Assembly: GCF_000685015.1 (NCBI RefSeq)
Contig: NZ_BAYA01000017.1
Span: forward strand, 124,001-188,000
Direction: 5' to 3'
Length of the DNA stretch: 64,000 nt
Source: Paraburkholderia bannensis NBRC 103871
GTDB taxonomy: Bacteria; Pseudomonadota; Gammaproteobacteria; Burkholderiales; Burkholderiaceae
Part shown: positions 17,991 to 26,202 of the stretch, piece by piece
Layout: every line of letters begins with the position of its first letter
How positions within the stretch are numbered: position 1 is the stretch's first letter
Translations under genes and position numbers: made by a program
The notes under the pieces: model-generated
What the model was told of the DNA's origin: nothing
Seen by the model: only the letters and a program-made list of their open reading frames with translations
Databases searched by the model: none

Positions 17991-18267
17991 CGAACAGAAT
18001 GCCCGACGCCGGGAATTCTACGAGCGCATCGAACGCGGCGACATGAGCATTGCCGAAGCGATGAAGGCGATGCGCAAAATGACTGGGCTGACGCAGGCGG
18101 AGTTCGCGGCGCATCGTGGCGTGAGCCGCCGCGTGATCCAGGACATCGAGCGCGGCACGGGTAATCCGACGGTGGAATCGCTGAATAGTATTGGGAAGCT
18201 GTTTGGTTTGCAGGTTGGGTTTGTGAGGTTGCGGCGCAGTGAGCCGACCAGCGTGCCAGAGGTCTGA
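17962..18267 (+). CDS. HipB-like XRE antitoxin/repressor
   Basis: The 101-residue XRE protein has the HTH in MTGLTQAEFAAHRGVSRRVIQDIERGTG cut across residues about 42-70, then a short hydrophobic C-terminus. Its ATG lies 28 bases before the hipA stop, so the two are co-translated. The likely role is to bind and inhibit the HipA-like kinase and repress the pair through the palindrome upstream. It carries an extra charged N-terminus of about 30 residues. It ends only 56 bases before the left attachment site of the prophage. Confidence 0.78.
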   Translation: MPRRAPLSRDEQNARRREFYERIERGDMSIAEAMKAMRKMTGLTQAEFAAHRGVSRRVIQDIERGTGNPTVESLNSIGKLFGLQVGFVRLRRSEPTSVPEV

Positions 18268-18322
18268 AACGCGACATCTGTACTTTGCCCAGGTACGACA
18301 TCTCTATTTAGCACAGTTTCAA

Positions 18323-18350
18323 AACTGCGATAATTTATCTTATGTAAAAT
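18323..18350 (+). other. attL: dif-like XerC/XerD site at the left end of the prophage
   Basis: The site reads as an XerC-type arm AACTGCGATAA, a central hexamer TTTATC, and an XerD-type arm TTATGTAAAAT. The XerD arm differs by one base from the canonical dif arm TTATGTTAAAT. The same hexamer and flanking TTATGT occur at 52364-52375 at the other end of the P2-like gene block. No integrase gene was found between them. This is the arrangement expected after XerC/XerD-mediated insertion at a host dif site. The identification rests on motif matching by eye. Confidence 0.65.
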
Positions 18351-18394
18351 CGGAAAAGCTAGTTGAAGCTGGGTTGCCGGCCATTGGTATGACG

Positions 18395-18416
18395 AATTGT
18401 AATATTAATTACAATT
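18395..18416. promoter_or_regulatory. Inverted repeat upstream of the left-end phage gene
   Basis: Two perfect 9-bp arms, AATTGTAAT and ATTACAATT, are separated by ATTA. It lies 31 bases before the ATG of the 170-residue gene, inside AT-rich DNA likely to hold its promoter. It is a probable operator, either for that gene's own product or for the phage repressor. Confidence 0.5.
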
Positions 18417-18446
18417 CCTTACATCGCCTTACATGCCGTAATCCCC

Positions 18447-18959
18447 ATGCCTTCTGTTTCAACCCGTCACGGCGAGCTTTCCGACTTCCTCGCGCTTTCC
18501 GACGGGCTTTCCATTGCGCGTATCGCCGATATTCTTCGTTGTTGCACCCGAACCGTCCGTAACTACGCCGCCGGTCGCACGCCGATCCCCTGGCATCGCA
18601 TTGAGCTGCTTCGGCTACTCACCAAGCCGCCGGCCGAGCCGGTGCCGGTTATCCAACAGGCTGATTCTGGCGCCGCGGCTGTGACGGCGAACATCGACCC
18701 CGACCCGAACGCTCCTGACGTTCCTCCAGCTGAAATGCTGGCGTGGGTCGGCGTCCATGCTCCTCACTTTCTTTCGAGCCAGCGCAGCTTTGCGCACTAC
18801 GTTCGCGGCTGGAACGTAGTCGACAAAATTCGCCGTGCCAAAACGGAAGGCACGTTTGCCGCCGTGCTGGCTCGCTGGCGCGAGCTGGCCGTCGAGCTGC
18901 CAAAATCTTGGCGCTCCGGCCGAATCTGGAGCGATACCGGGCCGCCCGCATACTACTAG
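18447..18959 (+). CDS. Phage left-end HTH protein of unknown function
   Basis: The 170-residue protein has an N-terminal helix-turn-helix-like stretch (SIARIADILRCCTRTVRNYAAG, split around residues 22-43). A Pro/Ala-rich linker (residues 65-90) follows, then a C-terminal region rich in Trp and aromatic residues (AEMLAWVGVHAPHF, YVRGWNVVDKI). It is the first phage gene inside the left attachment site and points inward. It is faintly reminiscent of small regulators of filamentous phages, but I cannot name a family. Its position next to a dif-like site makes it a candidate regulator or recombination-directionality factor. That is only positional reasoning. Confidence 0.6.
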   Translation: MPSVSTRHGELSDFLALSDGLSIARIADILRCCTRTVRNYAAGRTPIPWHRIELLRLLTKPPAEPVPVIQQADSGAAAVTANIDPDPNAPDVPPAEMLAWVGVHAPHFLSSQRSFAHYVRGWNVVDKIRRAKTEGTFAAVLARWRELAVELPKSWRSGRIWSDTGPPAYY

Positions 18960-18991
18960 CCGTTCGCAACGCTTCCTAGATTCGAAAATAA

Positions 18992-19016
18992 AAAAGGCCG
19001 CGATTGGCGGCCTTTT
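18992..19016. terminator. Bidirectional terminator between the left-end gene and late gene D
   Basis: The stem AAAAGGCCGC / GCGGCCTTTT with loop GATTG has A and T tracts on both sides, so it can stop transcription from either direction. It lies between the convergent 170-residue gene and the gene D end of the tail operon. Confidence 0.8.
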
Positions 19017-19046
19017 GGGGGAACTCGTCTGAACACCCGCGATTCG

Positions 19047-20120
19047 CTACTGACCGCCCTTTCGGAAATGTGATCGGTGCTTGTCGGTCGTCGGATCGTC
19101 GAACACTTCCAGTTCCAGCACGGTTTCGAATCCACCATCGGCAAGCGTATGTTTCGCGGTTTTGACGATCCACGACATTTCGTCAATGTCCGGTTTGAAG
19201 CCGGAAAACGTAACGGGCAGCTCGGGGAAAATCTCGGCACGGCCGCGCGCCAGTGTGTAATCCATCGTCGCCTGGCTGCGCTGCGTGCGCGCGAATTCCG
19301 CTTCGGCCGCCGCGCGCGCCTCGGCTTCGGTCGCGTAGTCCTCTGGTAAGACCTTGACGTTGTGATTGTTCTCGCCGCCCACGATGATCGACTTGCGCTT
19401 GCCTTTGCCGTTCGAATGATAGTGCGCGCGCACGGCCGCATAGCTCTCGCGCTGCGATACGTGGTAGCGGTGCTGGTCGCCATCGCTGCGCGTGATCGAG
19501 AGCGACGCAAGGTTCTTGCCGCTCGCGCTCTTGCCGGTGCCGATTGGCATGAATAGCAGGTTCAGATCCTTGACGTTCATCACGGCGTCGTATCGCTTCG
19601 CGAGCCGCGTGAGAAACGACATATCGCTTTCGTGCGTCTGGTCGATGTGGGCGATCGCGACAGCTTCCAGCGCGGCGCCGATCGCCGGCTTGAGCGAGTG
19701 GCGGCCGGCGATGGTGCGAACGATCGCGCCGATGGTTTGCGCGTGCCAGCTCACTTCACGCCGCTCGTGCATGGCTTCCGTCATCGAGGCCGATCGCGCG
19801 CGGATCGTGATGATGTCAGGCGCCCCGCTGTGTTCCACTTCGTCAACGGTAAATGTCCCCTTGTCGACGAGTGTTTCGCCGACCCATCCGAGCGCAACCT
19901 TGATTTGCGCGCCGCGCTTCGGTATCGCATAGGTGCCCTTCGTGTCGTCGATCGTAATGTCGAGCTGGTCGGCCTGGTCGGCGCGCGACTCCGAAAGCGT
20001 CATGCTGATGAGGTCGGGCGCGATCGTGCGCGAGAGGTCGCGCCCGTCGAGCGTCACACGATAGTCGGCCTGCGGTTGCAGGCGCTGGAGCCGCGAGGCG
20101 TTGAGTGCTGATGCGGTCAT
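19047..20120 (-). CDS. D: P2 gpD-like late control protein / baseplate hub
   Basis: The 357-residue protein belongs to the phage late-control gpD family, the P2 counterpart of the T4 gp27 hub on which the spike sits. It opens with DYRVTLDGRDLS and contains LTRLAKRYDAVMNVKDLNLLFM-type hub sequence around residues 150-175. It closes the tail operon, as D does in P2. The start overlaps the end of gene U by four bases. It should be part of the tail tip that initiates tube and sheath assembly. Confidence 0.88.
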   Translation of the reverse strand: MTASALNASRLQRLQPQADYRVTLDGRDLSRTIAPDLISMTLSESRADQADQLDITIDDTKGTYAIPKRGAQIKVALGWVGETLVDKGTFTVDEVEHSGAPDIITIRARSASMTEAMHERREVSWHAQTIGAIVRTIAGRHSLKPAIGAALEAVAIAHIDQTHESDMSFLTRLAKRYDAVMNVKDLNLLFMPIGTGKSASGKNLASLSITRSDGDQHRYHVSQRESYAAVRAHYHSNGKGKRKSIIVGGENNHNVKVLPEDYATEAEARAAAEAEFARTQRSQATMDYTLARGRAEIFPELPVTFSGFKPDIDEMSWIVKTAKHTLADGGFETVLELEVFDDPTTDKHRSHFRKGGQ

Positions 20121-20545
20121 CGTTTCACGACCTTTTCATTCGAGGCCTGCGTTTGCAGTGCTGAATCTTCGACACGGGAAAGCGTCAACGTGAATTCGAT
20201 GCTACGCGGCAGGCCCAGCGCGCTCGTGAAATTGCGGCGCGTCTCGTCGAGGCCTTCAATCACATAGGCGCCGTACACCTGGCCCAGCCCGTCGACGAGT
20301 ACGTACGCGTCGCCCTGGTCGCCCATATCCGATAGCTGTTTCATCGCGGAGATTTTGCCGAACGACTCGGCGGGCGCGAGCGCCCCCGTGAGCGTGATCG
20401 TGTCGTCGCCGGGGCCGGTGTACTGGCTCGCGTCGCGCGCGCCGACGCGCGAGGTCTTGCGGTGCTTCCAGCTCAGACGCCGTTGCAGCTCGCGATACGG
20501 CGCGGTCTGGAGACTGAAAACGAATTGATCGAGCGCCATCATCAT
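20117..20545 (-). CDS. U: P2 gpU-like tail protein
   Basis: The 142-residue protein matches the gpU family: FVFSLQTAPYRELQRRLSWKH near the N-terminus, and a glycine-rich DGLGQVYGAYVIEGLDETR region. In P2, gpU is needed for tail completion. It sits between the tape measure gene T and gene D as in P2. A second Met one residue in (MMMALDQ) leaves the exact start open by one to two codons. Confidence 0.87.
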   Translation of the reverse strand: MMMALDQFVFSLQTAPYRELQRRLSWKHRKTSRVGARDASQYTGPGDDTITLTGALAPAESFGKISAMKQLSDMGDQGDAYVLVDGLGQVYGAYVIEGLDETRRNFTSALGLPRSIEFTLTLSRVEDSALQTQASNEKVVKR

Positions 20546-20560
20546 GATCTGCGTTCCTCC

Positions 20561-23350
20561 TTAGTCGGACAGGTTTGAACCGGCGCGCGCCCGCTTCGAG
20601 CGCTCGCGGCGATCCAGCTCGGCGGCGACGGCGCGGCCGATCGCCTTCGGATCGTCGCCGGCCTGCGGGTAAATGTTGATGATGATTGGCGACGGGCCGG
20701 CCGGGGCCGCGCTCACGCCGGCGCCTGGCGCTGCGGCGATCGGCGGCCGCGTGTCGATCGGCGTGCTGGGGCGCACGAGCGGCGCCGGCGCCCTGGTCGC
20801 ATCGCCCACGAACGGAACGACGGCCGGCCGCTCGTTCTGCGGCAGGGCCGAACGGTCGAGCATCGGCGCGGCCGCGCGCGGGGCCATGAGCGGCACGGTT
20901 GCCGCGCTCGCGCCCTTCGCGAAGTCGGGTGCGCCGAAAGCCGTCGTCGCGACAGTGGCCATTGCGACGGCCGCTTTCGAGATTCGGCCCTGTTCCCCTT
21001 CCATGCCTAGCGCTGCGCCTTGCGCAACGAACCCGCCCAGCTCGGCGAATACGCGGCTCGGGCTGTGAATGCCGAGCTTTTCCTTGAACCATCCAACCGT
21101 TGAGCTGGCCACGTTCGTGATCGCATCCTTCACGGCGCCCAGGCCGGTTGTGATGCCGTTCACGAGGCCCGAAATCAGGTGGCCGCCGAGGTCGGAGAAT
21201 TGCGCCGGCAGGTCGATGCCGAGCATTCCAAGGCCCGCGACGACGCCGCGATACAGCAGCCCGAACGGGCTCCAGTTCACAAAGAGCGCGCCGATCGCGC
21301 TGATGCCACTATCGAACGCGCTTCGAACTTCGTTCCAGACGCCGATAAAGAAAGCGCTGATGGGTTGCCAGTTCTGATAGATCAGGTAAGCCGCGCCCGC
21401 GATCGCCGCAATGCCGAGCGTGATCCAGCCGATCGGCGTAGTGAGCAGCGCGCGGCCCGCCCACATGGCGGCCGTGCCGAACAGGCGCATTGCACTGGAC
21501 GCCAGCCCGAGCCCGCGCGCGAGATAGCCGCCCTTCATCCCGAGCGTTTGCATACTGAATTTGACGACGGCCATCGGGCCTAGAACGCCAGCCAGTACGA
21601 TCGTCAGCGTGCCGAGAATCACGAGCACGGCGGCGATCGCGGCGACGAACGACAGCACGATTTTCGCGGTCGTGCTGTGCTTGTGCGCGAGGTCGATAAT
21701 CGCGCCGAGCGTCAGGCGGATTTTGTCGAGCGCGGCGTTATAGAGCGGCGCGACGTGTTCGCCGATTTCGAGCTGCAAGTCGCGCATCTTCGCCATCGCA
21801 TCCAGCTCGCGGCCTTCGGTCTGCTTGCTCGCGAGTGAGTGCAACTGGTCGATACCATACGCGCCCTGATTGAGCTTTTCGCTCTTGTGAATCTGGGCGC
21901 GCTGCATGTACATGGTGGCGAACAGGTTAGCCCCGTTGCCGTTCGTCATGATGGTGCCGAACTCGTCGAGAATCTTGCTCTGGTCGGTGATGCCCTTCGC
22001 CTTGAGCTTGGGAAGCAAAACCTTTTCCATCCATTCGAACGGTGAGGCCTTGTACAGATCGCCTTCGATGAGCGCGCCCGGTTTGATGCGGCTCACGTTG
22101 CCGATCTTGTTGAACTCCACGTTCTTTTTGTCGACAAGGCCGAGTTCGACCATGCGCTTTGCAGCTCGCACGGTTGTCTTGCCCTGCATGAGATTGCTGT
22201 ATGCGGCAGCAACGCCGGTGCCGGCCGCGTGGCCGCCCATTTCCTGAATGAGCGGTTCCATCTGGTAATAGAACGCGTCTTGCCGCATCTGCTTCGCGGC
22301 CGTCTTGCCGGTCTGGATAAAGTTTTTCCACTCGTCTCCGCCGACCCGGCCGCCGGTGGCCGACAGCACTTTTTGAACCTTGTCCGCTTCGCTCTTGAAC
22401 GTGCCTTCGTCCTTGGTGCCGCCGCGCAGCTCGATCACCTTGAGCATGTTCATGAACTTTTCTTCGTTCTCGTGCCCTTCCTCGGCGCCGAACATCGCTT
22501 CGTTGGCGAACTTCATTTTTGCGAGTACGGGCATCGCCATTTGTGCGTGATGCTCGTCGGCAAAGATCGACATTGAATCGCGCATCAACGTCATGTTGTC
22601 GGACGTACTGACGCCCATCATCTTCATGGCGCGTGCGTATTTCTCGGCGTCCTTGGTGGCTTCGTCGCCGAGGCCGAGCGCGCCGATGCGGCCGCGCTCG
22701 TTCTGTACTTTCTTCGCCTGGTCGATGGATTCGTGCAGATCAGCAAAAACATGCTGGCCGGTTGATTTCGCGGCATAGCCCGCCACGGCCATGCTACCGG
22801 CGACGCCCTGCATGGTCTGCATACTCTTGCGCGCGCTCGCGACGCGCTTCTCGCGATCGGCGATCGCATCGAGGCGTTGCATCTGAGCGTTCATCGTTGC
22901 CGTGGTGGCGGCGATGTTGGTGCGCAGCTCGCGTTCGTGCTGCGACAGGTTGCGCGTGTCGATGCCGGCGGCCGACAGGCGCGTGCGCAGCTCGTCGAGC
23001 GTGGTGTTTTGCTGCTTCTGTTCGGCTCGCAGGTTTGACGCGGCCTGTTTCGCCTTCGCCAGCTCGGCGGTCATCTGCTGCGACGGCGGCCCGAACGCGC
23101 GCAGCGAGCCGGTAAGCTCGCGCACGCGCGCGGTCGCCGCGGTGAGTTTGGTCGAGGTGGTTTCTGCGCCGGCGCGCAGCTCGCGGAACATGGCGACGGT
23201 CTTCTGCGACTTGCCCATATCGGCCAGCTCGGCCCGCGTTTCCTTGAGCGAGCTGGCAAGCCCCTTGTTACCCGCGAGAATTGTTTTCAGGGGCTTCGTG
23301 ATGTTGTCGATCATGTCGAACATCACGCGAAGTTTCAGGGCGTTATCCAT
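20561..23350 (-). CDS. T: P2 gpT-like tail tape measure protein
   Basis: The 929-residue protein has a long helical N-terminal part with coiled-coil character (LKETRAELADMGKSQKTV, repeated E/K/Q heptads to about residue 170). It also has hydrophobic segments in the middle (IVLSFVAAIAAVLVILGTLTIVL) and an Ala/Pro-rich C-terminus. This is the usual layout of a tape measure, which sets tail length and is expelled on infection. It starts within the last codons of E'. The length corresponds to a tail of normal P2-like size. The motif KEKLGIHSPSRVFAELGG is characteristic of the family. Confidence 0.9.
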   Translation of the reverse strand: MDNALKLRVMFDMIDNITKPLKTILAGNKGLASSLKETRAELADMGKSQKTVAMFRELRAGAETTSTKLTAATARVRELTGSLRAFGPPSQQMTAELAKAKQAASNLRAEQKQQNTTLDELRTRLSAAGIDTRNLSQHERELRTNIAATTATMNAQMQRLDAIADREKRVASARKSMQTMQGVAGSMAVAGYAAKSTGQHVFADLHESIDQAKKVQNERGRIGALGLGDEATKDAEKYARAMKMMGVSTSDNMTLMRDSMSIFADEHHAQMAMPVLAKMKFANEAMFGAEEGHENEEKFMNMLKVIELRGGTKDEGTFKSEADKVQKVLSATGGRVGGDEWKNFIQTGKTAAKQMRQDAFYYQMEPLIQEMGGHAAGTGVAAAYSNLMQGKTTVRAAKRMVELGLVDKKNVEFNKIGNVSRIKPGALIEGDLYKASPFEWMEKVLLPKLKAKGITDQSKILDEFGTIMTNGNGANLFATMYMQRAQIHKSEKLNQGAYGIDQLHSLASKQTEGRELDAMAKMRDLQLEIGEHVAPLYNAALDKIRLTLGAIIDLAHKHSTTAKIVLSFVAAIAAVLVILGTLTIVLAGVLGPMAVVKFSMQTLGMKGGYLARGLGLASSAMRLFGTAAMWAGRALLTTPIGWITLGIAAIAGAAYLIYQNWQPISAFFIGVWNEVRSAFDSGISAIGALFVNWSPFGLLYRGVVAGLGMLGIDLPAQFSDLGGHLISGLVNGITTGLGAVKDAITNVASSTVGWFKEKLGIHSPSRVFAELGGFVAQGAALGMEGEQGRISKAAVAMATVATTAFGAPDFAKGASAATVPLMAPRAAAPMLDRSALPQNERPAVVPFVGDATRAPAPLVRPSTPIDTRPPIAAAPGAGVSAAPAGPSPIIINIYPQAGDDPKAIGRAVAAELDRRERSKRARAGSNLSD

Positions 23351-23483
23351 CGTCGTTATCGCTTCCGTTGCTGTATGGCGAGCGCACGCGCGCCCGCTCG
23401 CGCCAGTCCATCAATTCAGCCAGGCCCCATTCGCCCATGAGTTCGGGTGTCCATCCCCCGAAAACAGTCGCGATATCGGCCAT
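23343..23483 (-). CDS. E': P2 GpE-family small tail protein (E' part)
   Basis: The 46-residue segment (ADIATVFGGWTPELMG, ELMDWRERAR) matches the GpE family found just before the tape measure gene in P2-like phages. In P2 it is made chiefly as an extension of gene E by -1 frameshifting. Here the same reading frame stays open upstream through the slippery site at 23537-23543, so the E+E' fusion would span 23343-23974. Independent initiation at 23483 is possible but unproven. The fusion acts as tail assembly chaperone on the tape measure. Confidence 0.75.
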   Translation of the reverse strand: MADIATVFGGWTPELMGEWGLAELMDWRERARVRSPYSNGSDNDDG

Positions 23484-23491
23484 TGCGTCTT

Positions 23492-23974
23492 CTACGCGGT
23501 CAGGGATTCCATGCGCGCTTTCGCGGCCTTCGGCATCAAAAAACCCGCGAACATCCCCCCGAGCTGCACGAGGTCGGCAGGGTCGAGCTGCGCGACATCG
23601 AATTCGGTAAGCGTCGGCGTGGTGATGCGCGGCAGCACTTTCGAGAGCGCGGAAACGTCGAGATTCACGAGGTCGGCGAGCGACACGCCGCGCAGCTCGC
23701 CGGCGCTTGGCTTGCGCAGCGTGAGCTTGTCGATCGTCTGGCCGCCGCGCGTGATCGGGGTATCGAGCGTGTGCGTGTTCGGGTCTTTCGGCGCTTCGGT
23801 CTGCGCTGCGCCGGCGGCTTCGAGCTGGTGAGCGTGGCCGGAGTCGGTGATGCCGTGGCTGTGCGTGCCCTGCACTTCCGTCCATGCGGTGTGGCGGTGG
23901 CCGCCGTCTTCGGTGATGCTGTGTGCGTGCGAGCCGGATTGCGGGGCGCTGCTGGCTTGGTTGTTCGTTTTCAT
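23492..23974 (-). CDS. E: P2 gpE-like tail assembly chaperone with His-rich N-terminal extension
   Basis: The product has 160 residues. The part from about residue 68 (TLDTPITRGGQTIDKLTLRKP, PTLTEFDVAQLDPADLVQL) is the tail assembly chaperone family of P2 gpE and Mu gp41. The first 55 residues are unusual: they contain several HxH pairs (SHAHS, GHRHTAWTEVQGTHSHG, GHAHQ) that resemble the C-terminal repeats of this phage's own tail fibre. P2 gpE is much shorter. The start at 23974 was chosen over an ATG 19 codons upstream that falls in non-family sequence. The gene ends nine bases before E'. Confidence 0.78.
   Translation of the reverse strand: MKTNNQASSAPQSGSHAHSITEDGGHRHTAWTEVQGTHSHGITDSGHAHQLEAAGAAQTEAPKDPNTHTLDTPITRGGQTIDKLTLRKPSAGELRGVSLADLVNLDVSALSKVLPRITTPTLTEFDVAQLDPADLVQLGGMFAGFLMPKAAKARMESLTA
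23537..23543 (-). promoter_or_regulatory. Programmed -1 ribosomal frameshift site (TTTTTTG) in gene E
   Basis: On the minus strand the heptamer T TTT TTG is in the E frame, reading Gly-Phe-Leu at GGT TTT TTG. Slipping back one base leads into Asp-Ala-Glu-Gly and on through the GpE domain. This is the same heptamer used by P2 to make E+E'. The overlap of the two frames around the site supports its use. Confidence 0.82.
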
Positions 23975-24036
23975 GGTCTGGATATAGGTGAGGATGGGCG
24001 AGCCCGTTGGCGGCCCGCTATGGGGCCGCATCCGGG

Positions 24037-24546
24037 TTACAGGCCGATGGCCGTGCGAAGGTCTTGCAGCAGGTCGACGCCGTTCACAATCTCGATCATG
24101 TTCACGAAATCGAGTTCGATAATCGCCGAGTTGTTCACGGACAGCTTGTAATAGCTCGCGACGGTCGTGAACTTGTGCGCGGTGTCGTCTTTCAGCTTCG
24201 CCGAGCCCATGTCAATTTCCTGATGGCGGCCGCGCACGATGACTTCGATTGAGTCGTGCGTCGTCGCATCTTCGGCGCGATAGGCGCCGGCGAAACGCAG
24301 CATCACGGCGTCATGCTTCAGTGCGCCGTACTGCTGGAGCGCCGTCTTGAGAAAGCCGCCGGCCGTCCATTCGAACTGGATAGCCTCCTGCCCCTGGTCG
24401 ATCTTGACCGGGCCACTCATGCCGCCGGCTTGATAGTCCTCCATCTTGCGCGAGAGCTTCGGCAGCGTGAGTTCGGGAACGACGCCGGCATAGCTTTCGC
24501 CGTTGTTGAACAGGTTGAAATTCTTGAGTTTGCGCGGCAGTGCCAT
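24037..24546 (-). CDS. FII: P2 gpFII-like major tail tube protein
   Basis: The 169-residue protein starts MALPRKLKNFNLFNNG and contains VPELTLPKLSRKMEDYQAGG. Both are standard for the contractile-tail tube family. Hexamers of it form the inner tube. It sits directly after the sheath gene in the tail operon, 27 bases downstream. Length and order match P2. Confidence 0.92.
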   Translation of the reverse strand: MALPRKLKNFNLFNNGESYAGVVPELTLPKLSRKMEDYQAGGMSGPVKIDQGQEAIQFEWTAGGFLKTALQQYGALKHDAVMLRFAGAYRAEDATTHDSIEVIVRGRHQEIDMGSAKLKDDTAHKFTTVASYYKLSVNNSAIIELDFVNMIEIVNGVDLLQDLRTAIGL

Positions 24547-24573
24547 GCGTTCTATCTCCTGTGATGGCCGGCG

Positions 24574-25746
24574 TTACGCGTTCACGCGCGACGCGAAATC
24601 AGCCAGGTAACGATCGGTGATGCGCTGGCGCAGCATCAGATTTTCGAGCGGGGGCACGGGCGTATAGTCATAGTCGATATAGGCCTCGCCCGACTTCAGC
24701 GTGTCGGTGTCGTTGGGTTCCGGGTCGAACCACGAGCCGCCGCCGATCAGATAGCCCTGCGAGGTCATCGAGCGGAACCATCCGTTAATGCTTTCGATGA
24801 TGTCTTTCGGCAGCGACGGATTGAGCGGGCCGTCGACGACGGGCATTTGCGCCTCGGCGATCGAATCCGCGATCACCTGCGCGGTGCGCGTGTAGTTCTC
24901 GAACGCGAACAAAGGATCATCCGAGCAGGTGCGCGAGCCCCAGAAACGATAGCCATTGCGGTTGATGAGCGTCGTCACGTCGTTTTCATTCAGATAGCCC
25001 GCATCGGTTGCCGGGTTCTGCAAATCCCAGAAAACGTCCTGGCTGATGCCGACAACGCCATTCACGGCGACGTTCGAAAGCGTCTTGTGCCAGCCCGTAT
25101 CGTTGTCGATCTTCGCGCGCAGGCCAAGCGCATAGGCCGTGGCCGGGACTTCGACATTCGCATTCTTCGTTTCGTCCCACGCGAGGAAATTCGGCCAGAT
25201 CACCATGACTTCGCGCTGGCTGAATTGCTTGCGGTACGTGGTCGCTTCTTCCTTCGTCTTGCAGCCGTTCGCGTACACATAGGTAAAGCCGCGCAGCGAT
25301 TGCGCGAGCGCGGCCAGCTCCACGGCGACGGCCTGCGTATCGAGGAACGGGGCGCCGATGATTCGCGGCTTAACGGACAGCTTCGCCTGCGCCGTAAGCA
25401 GCGCTTTCATGCCGGTGTATTTGCCATCAACCGTGACAGTGCCGATTACATTCGTCGAGGTCGCGGCCGCGTCGGCGCCTTCGGCGACGCGCACGACTAC
25501 GGTGATCGGCTTCGTCTGCTTGCCGATGGCGTCGAGCGTCTTGTAAAGCGTGCCCTTGGTGCCGGCCTTGCCGAGCGCGGCGACAACGTTCGTGATGAGC
25601 ACGGGCGTGTCGAGCGGGAAGGTTGCCGCGTCGGCATCTTCGGCCGTGCAAACCACGCCGATGATGGCGGTCGAAACCGAACGGATCGGGCGCGTGCCTT
25701 CGTTGATTTCGTCAACGCGTACCCCGTGGTGATAGTCCTGCGCCAT
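24574..25746 (-). CDS. FI: P2 gpFI-like contractile tail sheath protein
   Basis: The 390-residue sheath protein begins YHHGVRVDEINEGTRPIRS, the typical N-terminal arm that links neighbouring subunits. It ends with the conserved PLENLMLRQRITDRYLADF. The middle contains FLAWDETKNANV and FWGSRTCSDDPLFAFEN, both usual in P2-like sheaths. It polymerises around the FII tube and contracts at infection. Confidence 0.92.
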   Translation of the reverse strand: MAQDYHHGVRVDEINEGTRPIRSVSTAIIGVVCTAEDADAATFPLDTPVLITNVVAALGKAGTKGTLYKTLDAIGKQTKPITVVVRVAEGADAAATSTNVIGTVTVDGKYTGMKALLTAQAKLSVKPRIIGAPFLDTQAVAVELAALAQSLRGFTYVYANGCKTKEEATTYRKQFSQREVMVIWPNFLAWDETKNANVEVPATAYALGLRAKIDNDTGWHKTLSNVAVNGVVGISQDVFWDLQNPATDAGYLNENDVTTLINRNGYRFWGSRTCSDDPLFAFENYTRTAQVIADSIAEAQMPVVDGPLNPSLPKDIIESINGWFRSMTSQGYLIGGGSWFDPEPNDTDTLKSGEAYIDYDYTPVPPLENLMLRQRITDRYLADFASRVNA

Positions 25747-25831
25747 GTGGTGAACTCCAGTGGTGAGTTAAATCGGGAGTGCGCCCGATCAGTGTTTGTG
25801 TGGTGCGCCGGCAGTGCGCCGGCGCGTGCGA

Positions 25832-26164
25832 TTACACGTCGAGGATTTCGGCGCCGGCGAATACGTGACGGTCGACGCCGTACTGCTGGATCACTGCATC
25901 AACGGTCGTGCCATCCGGTGCGGCTGCGACGAGCGCCGTCTCGGCGAATTCCCAGGCGTCCTGCCCCTTGGCCGGCAGGCCGTCGAGCTGAATCGCCATC
26001 TGCGCGAGCGGTTGCAGGCCTTGCGATAGCGCGGCCGTGTTGTAGAAGCTCGAAACGGTTGCGACGGTGCTATTGGCCTGCTTGTTGAGCGTGACGGAAT
26101 CGACGCGGTGAATCGTTGCCGGTGCGCCACATGCTGCGATGAGGACTTCTTTTTTCAGTGCCAT
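25832..26164 (-). CDS. Phage hypothetical protein between tail fibre assembly and sheath genes
   Basis: The 110-residue protein was not recognised. It starts MALKKEVLIAACGAPATIHRVD, has a central segment QPLAQMAIQLDGLPAKG, and ends in DVIQQ-like and HVFAGAEILDV sequence. No membrane span or signal is evident. It lies in the tail operon at a place where P2 itself has no gene. An upstream gap of about 40 bases to the tail fibre assembly gene and the consistent GC content suggest a real late gene. A minor tail or fibre-related role is only a guess from position. Confidence 0.6.
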   Translation of the reverse strand: MALKKEVLIAACGAPATIHRVDSVTLNKQANSTVATVSSFYNTAALSQGLQPLAQMAIQLDGLPAKGQDAWEFAETALVAAAPDGTTVDAVIQQYGVDRHVFAGAEILDV

Positions 26165-26202
26165 TTTTCAGATCCTTTACAGAGGTTGGTTTGTTGGTTC
26201 GA

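Noticed and set aside
16665..18267. hipA/hipB pair considered as part of the prophage
   Set aside because: It lies outside the left dif-like site, and P2-like genes begin only after it. GC content is like the host.
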